Assembly (NCBI GenBank): GCA_031841125.1
Contig: CM063113.1
Coordinates: 16,141,312-16,205,311, forward strand
Direction: 5' to 3'
DNA: 64,000 nucleotides
Source of the DNA: Acanthococcus lagerstroemiae
Lineage: Eukaryota > Arthropoda > Insecta > Hemiptera > Eriococcidae
Below are positions 44,036 to 55,218 of this stretch, one piece after another (the first letter of the stretch is position 1; the number at the start of each line of letters is the position of its first letter). A program made the translations under genes and the position numbers. The notes under the pieces are model-generated. The model was not told where the DNA came from. It was given only the letters and a program-made list of their open reading frames with translations, and did no database searches.

Positions 44036-47000
44036 CCCTATTGACAAAATCGGGCAAAATTCAGCTCCTAGTTGTAGCGGATTTTCACTTTTCTGCTGCG
44101 AAATTATGAGAATCAATGCAGCGTTTATAGGTACAATTCTGCAGCGTTACACTGCAATGTGAGCAGATCTAACAGCAGACCTCAAGTGTTTGCTGCGGAT
44201 TTTGAAATGATTCCGCAGAGTACACATAGAGACAGCAGCGTTACGCAGCCATCTAAAACAATTATCCACTACACTACTGATGTGGATGATGAAACTTAGC
44301 AGCATTCAGCGGTTAAATGTTGGATAGTATACAGCAGCGTTTCATTTTACTGCGACTAAGTAGCGGAACGCTGCGGATAATTCAATTTTTTCAGCAGCTA
44401 ATGTTGATATCAGAATGAAACAATGGCTTGTAACTACCGGTGATGTTACCTTCAGGCTTCAAGGCTGTCGCCAAGTCGGCGCCTTTAGATAAACGTTTGC
44501 GGTTTAACGGCTATCCGGTTTGATGTGTATCTACAAACTATCTCACAGTTCCTGTTTCCAACTTCCGAGTCAGCGGTTGCGCGATGCGTTTTTGAGTTCA
44601 GTTCGGAATTTTGTGTTGAGAAGGTAATTTACTGGTAAGTTATGTCATCTACATGTCATTTAATGTAATATTCAATTAGTAGTTATTGGAGAATAATTAT
44701 TTGCAAGCGATGGAAAGAGCAGCGTTTGCATGCGAAAAACGACAAGTCTAGAAATCAAACGTATGCCATTTGTATAAGGAATGCACGCGAAATACGGCGC
44801 ACGAATTTAAATCGTTGGAACTGTATGTTGTCGCATGTATGAATGGTACTTCCAGTGTTCCATTTCAGTTGTTCTCTTGGTAACTCCAACTTCAGGGTAC
44901 TCAACCCTCTCATACTTCAGGTACGGGTACCAGGTCGTTACTGTCATCAACCACTGTCACTGCCGCTCCAATAACTAGTGTCATGTGCTGGACTGTCAGC
45001 CTCAACAACCAGTGCCAGGTGCTCAACTGTCATGAACTTCTGCCACTGCATCTCTTGGCTATGGCTCCGATCACTCTCGTCAGCAGCATGTGCAATACAG
45101 TGATGTTTCCCACAATGTTTTCAATCAAAAATACGAAAAATGTGAGCCCCCAGTCTAAAGGAAAAATGTGGAAAAGAAAAGAGAAATCAAATCGGGAATG
45201 TTTCGGGAAACGCTTTTAATGCTATCTGGAAATTGAGAATCACTACTGAAAAACCAATCAATGTGATGGACAACCAATATCTGACCAAAAACCCAAACTG
45301 GTATATTAGCCCAAACTGACAGTCAAAAACTGATAAAAAGCCTTAAAGTTTCCAACATCCTAAAATTGGTGTAATTTTTTTTTTTTAAAGCTTATTATTG
45401 TTGCATTTTTCCTTCCCTATTTCATTTCCGCGTGAACCACCCTTCTTTTTCGCATGATGAAAATCGCACCCCTAATTATTCGAGGGGTGGATCAGCTTGG
45501 ACATGGGAAAATTCCGAAAATGCTCTCTAGGCTGGTCCCACAGCTGTTCAAAAGATTTCTACATGACTTTTTGTACCCTGTGTTTCAAAACACACGCGCC
45601 TGTCATGGGGGGGGGGGGAGGTGGCGGCTTTCATAAGTGATAACCTGTCTTGAAGGTTCTGTATGTGTGAAAAGTTAATAACATTCATTCGAACTATTTC
45701 AAGAGTCTTAAAAAATGTTCATATTTTGTACACATCTCTGTCAAGAAGGTTCACTTGGTCTTGTCGGTATGAAGTCGAGGGGCGGGGGTCATACTAGACC
45801 GAACTACCTTTCGAATGAGACCTTAATCAGCTGTGTAACGTTAATGAAAAATATTTTTTCAGTCTTTTTGATAATGAGGTACAGAAAAGCTGTATTTTGA
45901 GAAAAATGCTTTTGAAAGTCCGCAAAATGATTAAGAGTAAAAACTTCCGTTAAGAAAAAAACTGGAGTCGAAAACCTGGGCCCTTTTTGTTTCTATGCAT
46001 TTCATACCCTGGGGCTTGAATAGAATGAGACCTCAAAAAATGGTACAGCAGAGCTGAAAGAACCAAATCGCTAAAAAACCAAAAATGGATTTTTGGTCGA
46101 AATTTAACAAAAAAAATCAGCTGTACAGCCAAAATTGTGATCGCCAAAGTGGGCCCTTTCAACAGAGATGTCCGCATTAAATTTTTTTTATTGTGGCCAG
46201 TAGGCATAACCAGCCTAGTATTCAAAGAAGTCCGCCCTTGACCAAAGGAGGGGGCGTTGGTGAGCATTGAAAAAATCTGGAAAAGTCAGGGAACTTGATC
46301 CCCGGAAGAAAGTGGACAACTTGTGAAGAGTGGTGGATAGTCAAAACGTGGCTGATTTGTTACTTCGTTTATGGAATAGTGTGAAAAGAAATCCATTTTT
46401 ACTTGTTATTATGTAATATATTTCTCTAGATAAATCGAAGAAAGCTGAGTCCGATGAACGAGAGAACCTGAATTGTCAGAATATTATAGGTAAATATTGT
46501 ATGAATATGAGATCTGAAAATCTTATGGAATACTTATAGGAAGAATAGGAAGGTGATATCAGTGGGTCAAAATATGTTCAAAAAAATTATGAAAGTCTCA
46601 AGTATGTTGGAGGATGCAGAAAGCAGGGTGGAACTTCAAAAAAGCAAAGTGAATGGAGTCCCCTTGTGACAATATCAAATACTAGGTGGAAATGATGCGA
46701 TAAATTACCAGAAGACAGAATCAGAAATGAATACAAAATAACATTTATGTTTCTAGGCAAGGAGTGCATTGACGTTATCAGTGTACGAGAATGGGGCCTC
46801 AAAGATAAATGAGTGGGATCCCCGCGAGGACTTTGTTAGGAGAAGAAAATCATTCCGGCTATGAATTGTGATTAATTGAAAGAGTATCAATATGAAATAT
46901 TGGGAAGAGTTATTTATTTAGATCAGCTGAGGTGCATTAAAGAAGAAATATATTCTCTTAATTGCAAGCAATAGAATATGAGGGAAAGAAGGATATAGAG

Positions 47001-47170
47001 AATGTTCTTCTCGGAAAGCGTGATTCAAAACTGATTAAGTACAGAATAATAATCAAGCAGTGAAAAATAGGAGAAAGGTGAGATGAAGGTTTTTGTTTTG
47101 GTTCAAGTAGGAGAGAATTGGGAATAAGATAGTTGAGCCATGTAATGATGTATCAGGGCCCTGAAGGAAA

Positions 47171-47207
<37 letters not shown>

Positions 47208-47349
47208 TTGAAAAATTGCAGAACATAAGCCTTACCAAATTGTTGCTTCTAACTGTGTGTAATTTCTAAAAACGAACTTGAAAATACCATGTAGTTATTC
47301 AACATTTGCGTGGTGCTGCGGATTTCTTATGCAAAATTCGTCAATAGGG
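44036..47349. mobile_element. 3.3-kb TIR element with CCCTATTGAC ends, nested in composite copy 2
   Basis: The left CCCTATTGAC and right GTCAATAGGG are perfect inverted repeats. The flanking TATT (44032-44035) and AATT (47350-47353) correspond to a single TATT in the uninterrupted composite near 31.4 kb, so a 4-bp duplication is inferred. GCAGCG/CGCTGC motifs are repeated many times in the first 400 bp, and a tgctgcgga motif lies near the right end. No transposase frame is recognised. A donor-like ggtaagt follows near 44635. Superfamily not assigned. Confidence 0.75.
47170..47205. repeat. (GA)n microsatellite
   Basis: An uninterrupted gagaga run inside the 3.3-kb element. Confidence 0.9.
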
Positions 47350-47689
47350 AATTCCTAACATCTTTCCAGCTTACCCTCCCAGACTAGGGTATGTTCATGG
47401 GCGCAAATGTGAGTGCTTGGGGGATAAGGTTCCAATCTGAATTTGAAGGGACGAAACTATTGGAGGGGGGGGAGGGTGTGAAACACCCCTAATAATTTGG
47501 CAGTCGGTAAATTTTGAAACTGTTCATTTGAATATTTCATTTTCTAAGAACATTTGTTCGTTTTTTTTTGTTTTTTTTTGTTGTTTTTTTTTAAATAAAA
47601 AATATTTTGATTAAAAAATTGGCAAATTATATTTGTCGACAAATTTGTCATACAACAACTGAAAGTCAAGCTTTGTCTCTGCAAAATGA

Positions 47690-48340
47690 CGCTGTCAAAC
47701 TTCAACACTGGATTATATCTATATGCCGACTCTCTTATCAGTGTTCTGCTGATTTTCATGCCACTGGCTCTCCGCCAGTGCATTTCCATCTGCTTCCTTA
47801 TGATTCTATATGCCACGGGAAGACCGCCTGGGCATTACCAGGTCTTTTTTATGTACTTTTTCGCTAGCTTATCCGCGATTACGTTCCTTTTGATGCCGCA
47901 GGGTCCCATTGTCCATAGTAGTATGGTGACACGGTTCTCCTGAGCAAGGTTATACTTGTATACGAGTAATTTATCAATACAGTCCGCCACCACGAAGGAT
48001 GGAGTTTGGTGTGCCGATATGCTTCAATAGGCGCTTGACTGCCTGCATAGATATAGATCTATACTTATTAACAAGGCCCTACTCTGCTGGCTTCTATCAA
48101 TAGCCCCTGGAATCGCCATTACCTCTGCCTGGAGGACAGTGACGCCCTCATCCAGTACTATTGAATAATTGTTAGCACGGTTTGCATTCGTCATACCGAT
48201 TCCTGCACCTTGGTCATTCTTTGAGGCATCTGTATGTGCGTCAAGATGTTGGCCATACTTCTGCATTCCTGGCGAGGTAACAAGGTGAGCGAAAAGTATT
48301 CTTCGAGAAACTCTGCCCATTTTCACCCTTTCTTAGCACC
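47690..48340 (-). pseudogene. LINE RNase H domain fragment (I/R1-type pol)
   Basis: The minus-strand frame 48326-48024 reads HTDASKNDQGAGIGMT, then LQAEVMAIPGAID and LLISIDLY. This is the TDGS...GAG, AE and D-containing pattern of RNase H. Downstream on the same strand, frameshifted, ILLWTMGPCGI..N..ADKLAKKY corresponds to the WVPGH-G-GNE-AD-LAK block, followed by a W.C-type tail. It is the only RNase H seen in the window, so it comes from a different LINE clade from the RTE-like element. Stops and frameshifts are present. Confidence 0.75.
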
Positions 48341-48421
48341 TTTCCATGAGTCTGAAATCATGTCCGATCTTATTGGATATGTCATAATGATCATTTTGAT
48401 GTATTCAAACCTTCTTTAATA

Positions 48422-48586
48422 CAGAGACGAAACTACGAGGGGGGAGGGGTCACTTCTTTCTCCCTTCTTCCCATAAATTGGCAGTCGGCCAATTTTGAAA
48501 CTGTTCACTTGAATTTTCCATCTTTTAAGAACGTTTGTTTGTTTGTTTGATTTTTTTCTTTTCTTTTTCAATTAAAAAATATTTGA
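48422..48586 (-). mobile_element. Half of a CAGAGACGAAAC MITE, cut by a GGCAGT-ended element
   Basis: It starts CAGAGACGAAACTACGAG and matches the right half of the composite's MITE (attggcagtcgg, gaaactgttcacttgaattt). At 48587 it switches to GGCAGTTTCTATAAAGTGGG. The complementary left half, cut at the same place, is at 52092-52232. Confidence 0.7.
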
Positions 48587-48625
48587 GGCAGTTTCTATAA
48601 AGTGGGTCAACTTTGTCGGTCGGAT
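48587..48625. mobile_element. Terminus of a GGCAGT-ended TIR element
   Basis: GGCAGTTTCTATAAAGTGGG then tcaactttgtcggtcgg. The same start occurs at 52233 and a related TIR at 55219. The other end of this copy was not found. Confidence 0.5.
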
Positions 48626-48629
48626 CATT

Positions 48630-49125
48630 TTTAAGTTTGTTACGACGACCCGCGTTCGTCACAAAATTATCCGGCGGTGAACGAGAAACTGTCCGACTGC
48701 TAATAGCTACCTGACCCTGCAGCCGTCACGAAACCAGTACCGTCTCCCTCACCGTTCTCCGCATCCTTCAAAACAGATTCCAACCTTCGAAAAAGCGCTG
48801 GTCGCATATTCGGTGCTTGTTTTTGTTTCCTTCGGCCGTGTACCCTTTTAGCCCTTTCCTTTCTTTCCCGCGCGATCTACGAGTTCGGCTATTGCTCTCT
48901 CTTCTCTCGTAACGTGCATTTTTCCCTCACCTACACACGCCGAGCAAAATCTTATAAATTCTCTGTTTCCACCTTTTTTCGAGAGACTGCTGTTTTGCGA
49001 CACGTTCACACCGTTTGATTGCTGCTGTAGTTCTTCGCGTTAGCTTTTAGCATAGCCTAGCTCCTTCACAGCTTTTTTCGCATAATTCCTGCTACCAATC
49101 TTCTAGCCTACTTTCACTGCTTCTT
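48630..49125. other. GC-richer stretch, nothing recognised
   Basis: C/T-rich with several CpGs and no coding frame of note. It leads into the 160-bp repeats. Confidence 0.35.
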
Positions 49126-49134
49126 CTCGCCTAC

Positions 49135-49590
49135 TTGCTCTTAAGTTTGCTTACCGGACTGGATCTGCCTACTGGTGGTAAACCTAGACAAGTAGCTCGA
49201 CTGCGCACCGGGGTCGGAATCCGCCTGGTTGCAAGCAAACTTGGTTCCTTTGGCTTTCTCACAATCCTACATCTGTTTCTCCGTCTGGCCTTCTTGCACT
49301 TAAGTTTATGTACCGGACTGGATCTGCCAACTGGTTGTAAACCTAGACACGTAACTCACTTGCTCGACTGCGTACCAGGGTCGGAATCAGCCTGGTTGCA
49401 AGCGAACTACCTCTATCTAACATCTACTTCCGCCTATCGCTCCCCCTCGCTGACTTGCTTCTTAAGTTTACGTACCGAACTGGATATGCCAACTGGTTGT
49501 AAACCTAGACAAGGAGCCTAAAGCTCGGTTACAGACTAGACCATGCCTCAGTCGCAAACGAACTCCTGCTAACCCTGGCTCTATATAGCT
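49135..49590. repeat. Three tandem 160-bp units
   Basis: taagttt(g/a)(c/t) starts at 49142, 49301 and 49463 (spacing 159 and 162). The units share taccggactggatctgcc, ctggttgtaaacctagaca and ctggttgcaagc. The plus-strand frame across them (49135-49521) is open, but the reading phase of the shared tcggaatc...gcctggttgc block differs between units. Coding is therefore unlikely. Could be part of a structured RNA or a repeat leader of an unknown element. Confidence 0.75.
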
Positions 49591-49594
49591 GGCA

Positions 49595-52083
49595 AGCCAA
49601 CGCAAAGTTAGTTAGGACGCAGGGCCTTCGTCGCGGATGCCCGATATTGCTAGTTCGTGAACTTGAACCCCGGCGTCGATAATTTCGTGTGCGTTCACCA
49701 TTGCTGGGCTCTCCTGCTGACCTATTGGGGATTTACGTCACAGGGGTACGGGACGAGACACTCACAGACTAACACAGTGGAAGCTTAAAAATACCAACTA
49801 AGTCGAAATGTAGCCTAGCCGCTTACCGCTGAAATTAATGCCACTTGATGTGGTCTCCTCCATCCGTCGTTGTGACCAAACGGGTACGGGGCTGGTTCCT
49901 CCTAATCTACGGCTTAGCGATGTATATAGGTACAAATGTACCTACAGGAGACAGGGGGCTGGAATTTTCGCCCCTTATTTGGTGTCACAGTCCACCTCAG
50001 AGTCCGAGCAGGATGTAACAGGCACAAAAATACTGATGCCCGTCAGTCTCATATAGAGAGTGAGGGCTTCTCTCGTACATAAGACTAAAAGAACGCTGTA
50101 GGAACTTAATACGCAATCTAATGTGCCCCTGAGATAGAGAGTCTAAAATTCTCAGAGTGCCTTCGAAACCCAGAGGTGTCCCTGAAGGAGGCGATTCTAG
50201 GACACCGCTTTGGAGAACCAAGCCATGACCCACTACAATATCCTTGGTCTACCCTGAACTATCGAGTAAGTCCACTGAGTATGGAAAATACTATTTTTTG
50301 AATCAGCCCCCCTTTCCGATTGGAATTTTGCGACATGTGGGAAAAATCTAAGTCTCCGCCCCTGTAATAATTCTACGATTCCTCGTTTAAAGCATATGAT
50401 GAGTTCTACACAGTAATTCAACGATTCTGTTCGTCTTCAACTTAGATTTTACTAGCGAAGTGTTTGGTAGTCGCGTTCTTAGTATCTTGATGTTACGCTT
50501 CTCCTTCGCTACGAGTACGATAGGAGACATAGTGGTACCGTGTTACCTTCACGAGGGGGACTGTAACTCCGGCAGTGGTATCAACTGATTCTCCAGAGGG
50601 AACAAAAGTGAAATTTAAGACAAAAATAATGAGCACTGCCTGAACAAATTCAAACTTGACAGTTTGCTTTGCCAAGATGGATGTTGAGATTCATTTGAGG
50701 ACTTTTTAATCATACGACAAAGGTTGACAGATTGTTTATCGACCTTCTCACTCTCTTCCTGTCGCGTTCTCATTTCTTTTATTTTTCCTTTCCGCCTCGA
50801 CTTCCATTGACGTTTAATCGTCCTTTCGCATTTCGTATATTTGCACACACATACGAACGGAGGAAGTCGAAGGACTGTCTTCGTGTCAACCGTTCAGCTT
50901 CACGTCGTTTGGTTTCGAGATGTCCACGCCGCGGTGCTCGAGCAATAACAGTAAATACACTTTCCGCTTCGATGATCCCAATAAAAGGAGCGCATTTTTC
51001 GTGCCCTTGTGCGAGGAGTTTTTTCTGTTTTCTTGAAATGTCCGGCCGCCGTCGTCTTCGATGAATTTTCACACTTTTCCATTACTCGCGTGAAAACGGC
51101 GAAAATGTTTACCGAGCGCACGACCTGTGGTGTCGAGAGGTTTTATGTACTTACTCGAACATCGTCCACGCTTCGTCACTTTGCTTGATTTTCTCGGAGA
51201 ATCCGCGTTAGCAAAATTGATTGCGCATTTAAACATTTGCACCAGCAATCATTTCGCGGTCCATTCTTCGTCGGTTCGTCGTCCACAATCCGATTGGATT
51301 TACGAATCAATACGAGAGGAAGAGGAGTCGACGGCACGCGGTCAAACTTATTCCACATTTTGCATCCATCGCCGGCAAGAAATACTGACATCAGTCAGAA
51401 TTGATTACTTTTGTATATCCGTACATTTTTTTCCCTCTCTTCTCGCTCTCTCCGTCTCTTTCCAGTACCGCGACGTACATCCGCTTTAATTCAGTTAAGC
51501 CTATACAGTATGCTTAAAGTTCAAAAAGAAACTTTTACAGCTTCTTTGATTGCGGATAAGTTTTAAAAGAAAGTTTTTCGAAAGCTTTGATTACGTCTGG
51601 AAATTGAATCGAAGAAATCTTTCGCAGCATCGCGAAAACTGATGGAAAGTTTTTACTGGCTTTATTATGCTGAATGCGTTTTGCAAAGCAGCGAACAAAG
51701 GAGAGAGACAAGATGAGATAACTAGAGGAACAGCTTTCTGGAAATAAGCGCGAACTATTGTTTCGAATTATTTATTTGCAAATGAAGTGTAGATGACGCA
51801 GGGCGCGAGAAAATTGAAACCCGAAAACGGTTGAACGGTTACAAGTGTCGCGCTGATGGTAACCGATTCCGTGCAGTTTTATTGTTCACATCTTCTGAAT
51901 GAGAAGCTCAACGAACGCCATCACCCCATCACATTAAAACTCGATTCGTGTTAATGGCTTTTTTGTTGACTTCGTCTGTACATTGTGCTAGTCCTGTTGA
52001 CATCGAAGACTTGTTCCTTTCAACCGGGCATGGTGTTGAAATCGAGTTCCGAAAAGACGAAGTTGTAATTGGAAATTGGACAA
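49595..52083. other. About 2.5 kb without recognised features
   Basis: Mixed composition with many short overlapping frames (50493-51489), none with a recognisable domain. No paired repeats were noticed. This is one of the least repeat-like parts of the window. Confidence 0.4.
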
Positions 52084-52091
52084 CACTGAAG

Positions 52092-52232
52092 CAGAGACGA
52101 AACTTGACTTTCAGTTTGAGGGAGGAGGGAGGTCTGAAGAAAAATTTGCCGACAAATATTTTTTGAAAACTAAAATTTCGCCGACAAAATATGTAAAAAT
52201 TTGAAAATTTGCAGGGTTTTCAATCAAAATGT
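52092..52232 (+). mobile_element. Left half of a CAGAGACGAAAC MITE, cut by a GGCAGT-ended element
   Basis: CAGAGACGAAACTTGACTTT and repeated aaaatttgccgac motifs match the left part of the composite's MITE. At 52233 it switches to GGCAGTTTCTATAAAATAGG. The break point matches the one at 48586. Confidence 0.7.
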
Positions 52233-52440
52233 GGCAGTTTCTATAAAATAGGACAACTTTTTCTATAAGAAAAATATATGAAAAACAGAAAAAACTAAAA
52301 AGTAAAATTTTTAGCAAAAAAAATAAATAAATCGATTCTAAGATTGTTATGGATTCTTGTACGAAATTCGATTCTCTTTCAGATGAAGAAGATCGCAGCC
52401 TCCAGAAATATCAGCAACAGTTCTACATCTTCGACCATCG

Positions 52441-52562
52441 AACTTGTTGTACGTATCTAGGAGATGAAAAAATTATACAACCATCTTCGCCGAATTCTGA
52501 ATTTTTAAAAAGCTATTCGGCATTGAGTTATTTTTTCATCTCCTAGATACGTACAACAAGTT
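52441..52562. repeat. Perfect inverted repeat: 33-bp arms, 56-nt spacer
   Basis: Bases 52441-52473 are exactly reverse-complementary to 52530-52562, and the spacer has an inner short inverted repeat (gccgaatt.../...attcggc). A transcript would form a long hairpin. The absence of any mismatch implies recent origin, gene conversion or selection. It overlaps a short frame (52349-52546) that I do not regard as coding. Confidence 0.9.
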
Positions 52563-53340
52563 TTCAGTTCCCATAGTCACAATAGTTCTCAAACCTCTAA
52601 TTATTTACCCAGGGTTGGGCAGAAAACTAATCTTTTTGATTTTGACCATCTAACGAAAAATGAAATTTTCCTAACTTTCACCTTTTCTAACGTCTTTAAT
52701 TTTGAGAATAGGCAATACATCGTGCTGAGATTTTTTTCCATCCAAGTCAGTACTACCAGTCAGTGTTGGCATCGGAAATTCTCAATTCCAGTTCGAATTG
52801 ATCGCTGGTAGGCTGGATTCGGCATACTGTGTCGATAAAAAAGTAAAAAAAGTTGAGAAATTAATTCCATTCGTGCGGAAGTCAGTAATCAGTAAAGATT
52901 AGAATTTAGAACACTGAATTAAAAAAAAACTGGAGTCTTGGACTTTGGACTTGGAGCAACTTTTCTGCAAATCTCTGCTTGTTTATTGTTTTCTCTTTCT
53001 CTCGGGAATCATGATCTATTTACTATGAAGAAAGTTTGGCAATGGTCTAAAAATTATGTATTTAACGCACAGAATCCAAATTGCAGGCGATTCCAGTTGG
53101 GATTCCCGTTCTCGGGAATTTGTTGAAAATTCATGGTCAAAAATTTCATTCCCGGGAATTTGCTAACACTGCTACCTGCTCACATAGTCAGATTATTTAT
53201 TCCGTCAATTATCATGTCTTGTATATCGTCTTGAAAATTGTTTTTTTGTAATCTAAAACGACATAGCCCCTTCAATTTGTCCATAGGCAACTTTTTGCAC
53301 TCAACTTTCATATATATATATATATTTAGTTTTATCGAGT
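52563..53340. other. Nothing recognised; (TA)n near 53312
   Basis: AT-rich with a short tatata run at about 53311-53325. No genes or paired repeats. Confidence 0.4.
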
Positions 53341-53363
53341 ACTACCCGGTGCACAAAACTCCA

Positions 53364-53570
53364 CCAGTTACCAAGGTAACTAAGGGGGAACCGAGGGGAA
53401 CTGATGGGTTTCTGGTTAATTTGAAGATAATTGAGGGTTGTAAATGGGAAACTACCCTGGTAACTAAAGGGGAACCAAGAGTAACTGACAGGTTCTTGGG
53501 TAATCTGAGAGTAACTGAGGGTTGCAAATGGGTAACTTTTCCGCGGATAACTATAGGGTAACTGATTGCG
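53364..53570. repeat. ggtaact minisatellite, two units (84-bp period)
   Basis: ggtaact occurs at 53375 and 53459, each followed by a ggggaacc...aactga pattern and ending gcaaatggg/gtaaatggg. It matches the single unit at 17605-17735. A cggacaccctgtata segment at about 53620 looks like the end of a mariner-type MITE. Confidence 0.7.
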
Positions 53571-53639
53571 TGTAGGGTATGCGTACCTAGCGGGTTCTTG
53601 AACGAGGCTCGGACACCCTGTATAATTGTCTATGAAACA

Positions 53640-54095
53640 TTTTGATCTTTGCCAAGAAAATCAACAAAATGTATTCAAAAACCTTGAACGCGTTTTTCTC
53701 AAAATCTTGTTTTTCGAAAATTGCGAAGTAGGTACCTCTTTCTTAATGAATGTAGAGAGTTGAATATAGCACATAGGAAGCTAGAAAATGTCTCATTTTG
53801 TCAAGAATTGAGTCTACTATACAAACATGTGCTTAACTTGTCGTGATCTCCGGACTGTCTGGCCCGGCAGTCCCGCAGGGGAGGCCGGTCGAACGGAGTG
53901 CAATGGTACGCGGCGGCTTCGGAGTGGCCGGAACGCGACACAATTGGTCAATACACTATATGGTCTCATCGCGGAGCGACATAGTTAATCGGGGGGTTGC
54001 GGTGTAAAGTTTGAAAAGTACGAATTACGCAGATTTAGGAATAATTCAGATTATTTAATACTTATGTACAATATGATGGGCTAATGTGCATTACT
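53640..54095. other. Intervening DNA with a short GC-rich patch
   Basis: About 100 bp at 53838-53945 is strongly GC-rich and bounded by imperfect inverted ttgtcgtg/cgcgacacaa sequences, suggesting a small insertion of unknown type. The rest is unremarkable. Confidence 0.3.
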
Positions 54096-54099
54096 ATAA

Positions 54100-54219
54100 G
54101 TCAAAAGTTTATCTTTTTTTTCTTTGATACTTGGAATGAAAATTTTGAGTTGAGACAGTTGGGACCTTCACAATTTTTGTCCCCCCCCCCCTCCGGGAAA
54201 ACTCTTTAGTACGTCCCTG
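54100..54219. mobile_element. hAT-like MITE, family 1, truncated copy 3
   Basis: Shares ctttgatacttg, ttgagttgagacagttggga, the C-run and the right end tttagtacgtccctg with the copies at 3339 and 4241. The left end is missing. Confidence 0.75.
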
Positions 54220-54227
54220 TTGGAAAC

Positions 54228-55218
54228 ACTGTTTAAAAATCACGAGAGAAGAAAATACACACGGAAAAGCCCAGAAGATGAAAGAAGATATCAAATAGAT
54301 TATATTATGAGGAGAAGAAAATATAAAAATGAAATATTGGATCGTAAGATATACCCGCAGGAGCGGATGTAGATAGTGACCACAATTTAATAGTAATGAA
54401 ATTTACGTAAAATAAAAACAACATGGAATCTGGAATTATCAATAGAGGCAAAGAAAAGAGAATATCAAAAAGGAACAAAGAACTTTGTAAATCACAGGAT
54501 GAAAATGATATTGAAGAGGAGTGGATAGCACTAAAAAAAAAAAAAAGAAGAAGAAGAAAAACAAAAAACCCATAAATCTAGGAGCAAAGAAGAAATTAGG
54601 ATAGAAAATAGAAAACCACGGATGAAAAATGAAATACTAGAGTTAATGGAAGAAAGAAGAAAGTGTAAAGGTAACAAGCTAATAATAGAAAGTAAGGACA
54701 AATATAAGGCTTTGTGGAATCAAATATAGAGAAAATGTAAGAAGGCAAAGGAAAATGGATGATTAATAAGGACTGTGAGTTAATTGAGGAGCAAATGAAA
54801 GCAAGAAAAACTGATAGTAAAAAGATATTTTGGAGCAAGAACAAATAATTTAATGCATGGAAAAGGGAAACTATTAGATTCTAAAAAAAGACAAAGTAAA
54901 AAATCAGTGAGATATGTCAAAAACTGTACAAAAATGAAGCAGGTATAATAAATGCATGGAAAGAGAAGATAGAGTGATGAAGAAAGAAAAAATCCTATTT
55001 TGATATCGAAATTTGATAAAGCTTTGACAGAAATGAGAGCAGGTAAAGTCAAAGGGATTGATGAAATTGCTAGTGAGTTATTGAGGAATGCAGGAGAAAG
55101 AGTTTTAAAAAATTTACACGAATTGATTTGTAGAATGTAAGAGGAAGGAAAAATGGCAATAGATTTTCAGAAAAGCAGGTAACTTATGATTCCTAAAAAA
55201 GCAGGAGCAAGCAAATGT
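54228..55218 (+). pseudogene. LINE endonuclease-RT remnant, family C, part 1
   Basis: Frames give RRKYTRKSPEDERRYQIDYIM (matching the 26.3-kb fragment), then a charged linker, and near 54990-55170 LISKFDKALTEMRAGKVKGI and LLRNAGERVLKNLHELI, the N-terminal RT region (cf. ...GKAAGIDGI...). Many stops. It is split at 55218 by a TIR element. Confidence 0.65.

Larger units (their letters stand above)
43165..47681 (-). mobile_element. Composite hAT-like element, copy 2, interrupted by a 3.3-kb TIR element
   Basis: This is the same composite as 31089-32253 in opposite orientation. A MITE starts CAGGGACGAAACTACAG at 43165, the spacer runs to 44035 and resumes at 47350, and the second MITE ends CTTTGTCTCTG at 47681. 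The outer flanks CAAAACGA (43157-43164) and CAAAATGA (47682-47689) match at 7 of 8 positions, so it transposed as one unit. Without the insertion it is about 1.2 kb. Confidence 0.85.

Noticed and set aside
44036..47349. piggyBac element (CCC start)
   Set aside because: Target duplication is TATT/AATT, not TTAA, and no transposase is present.
49135..49521. 128-codon protein with repeated LPTGCKPR
   Set aside because: Reading phase of the shared blocks changes between repeat units, so protein-level conservation is absent.
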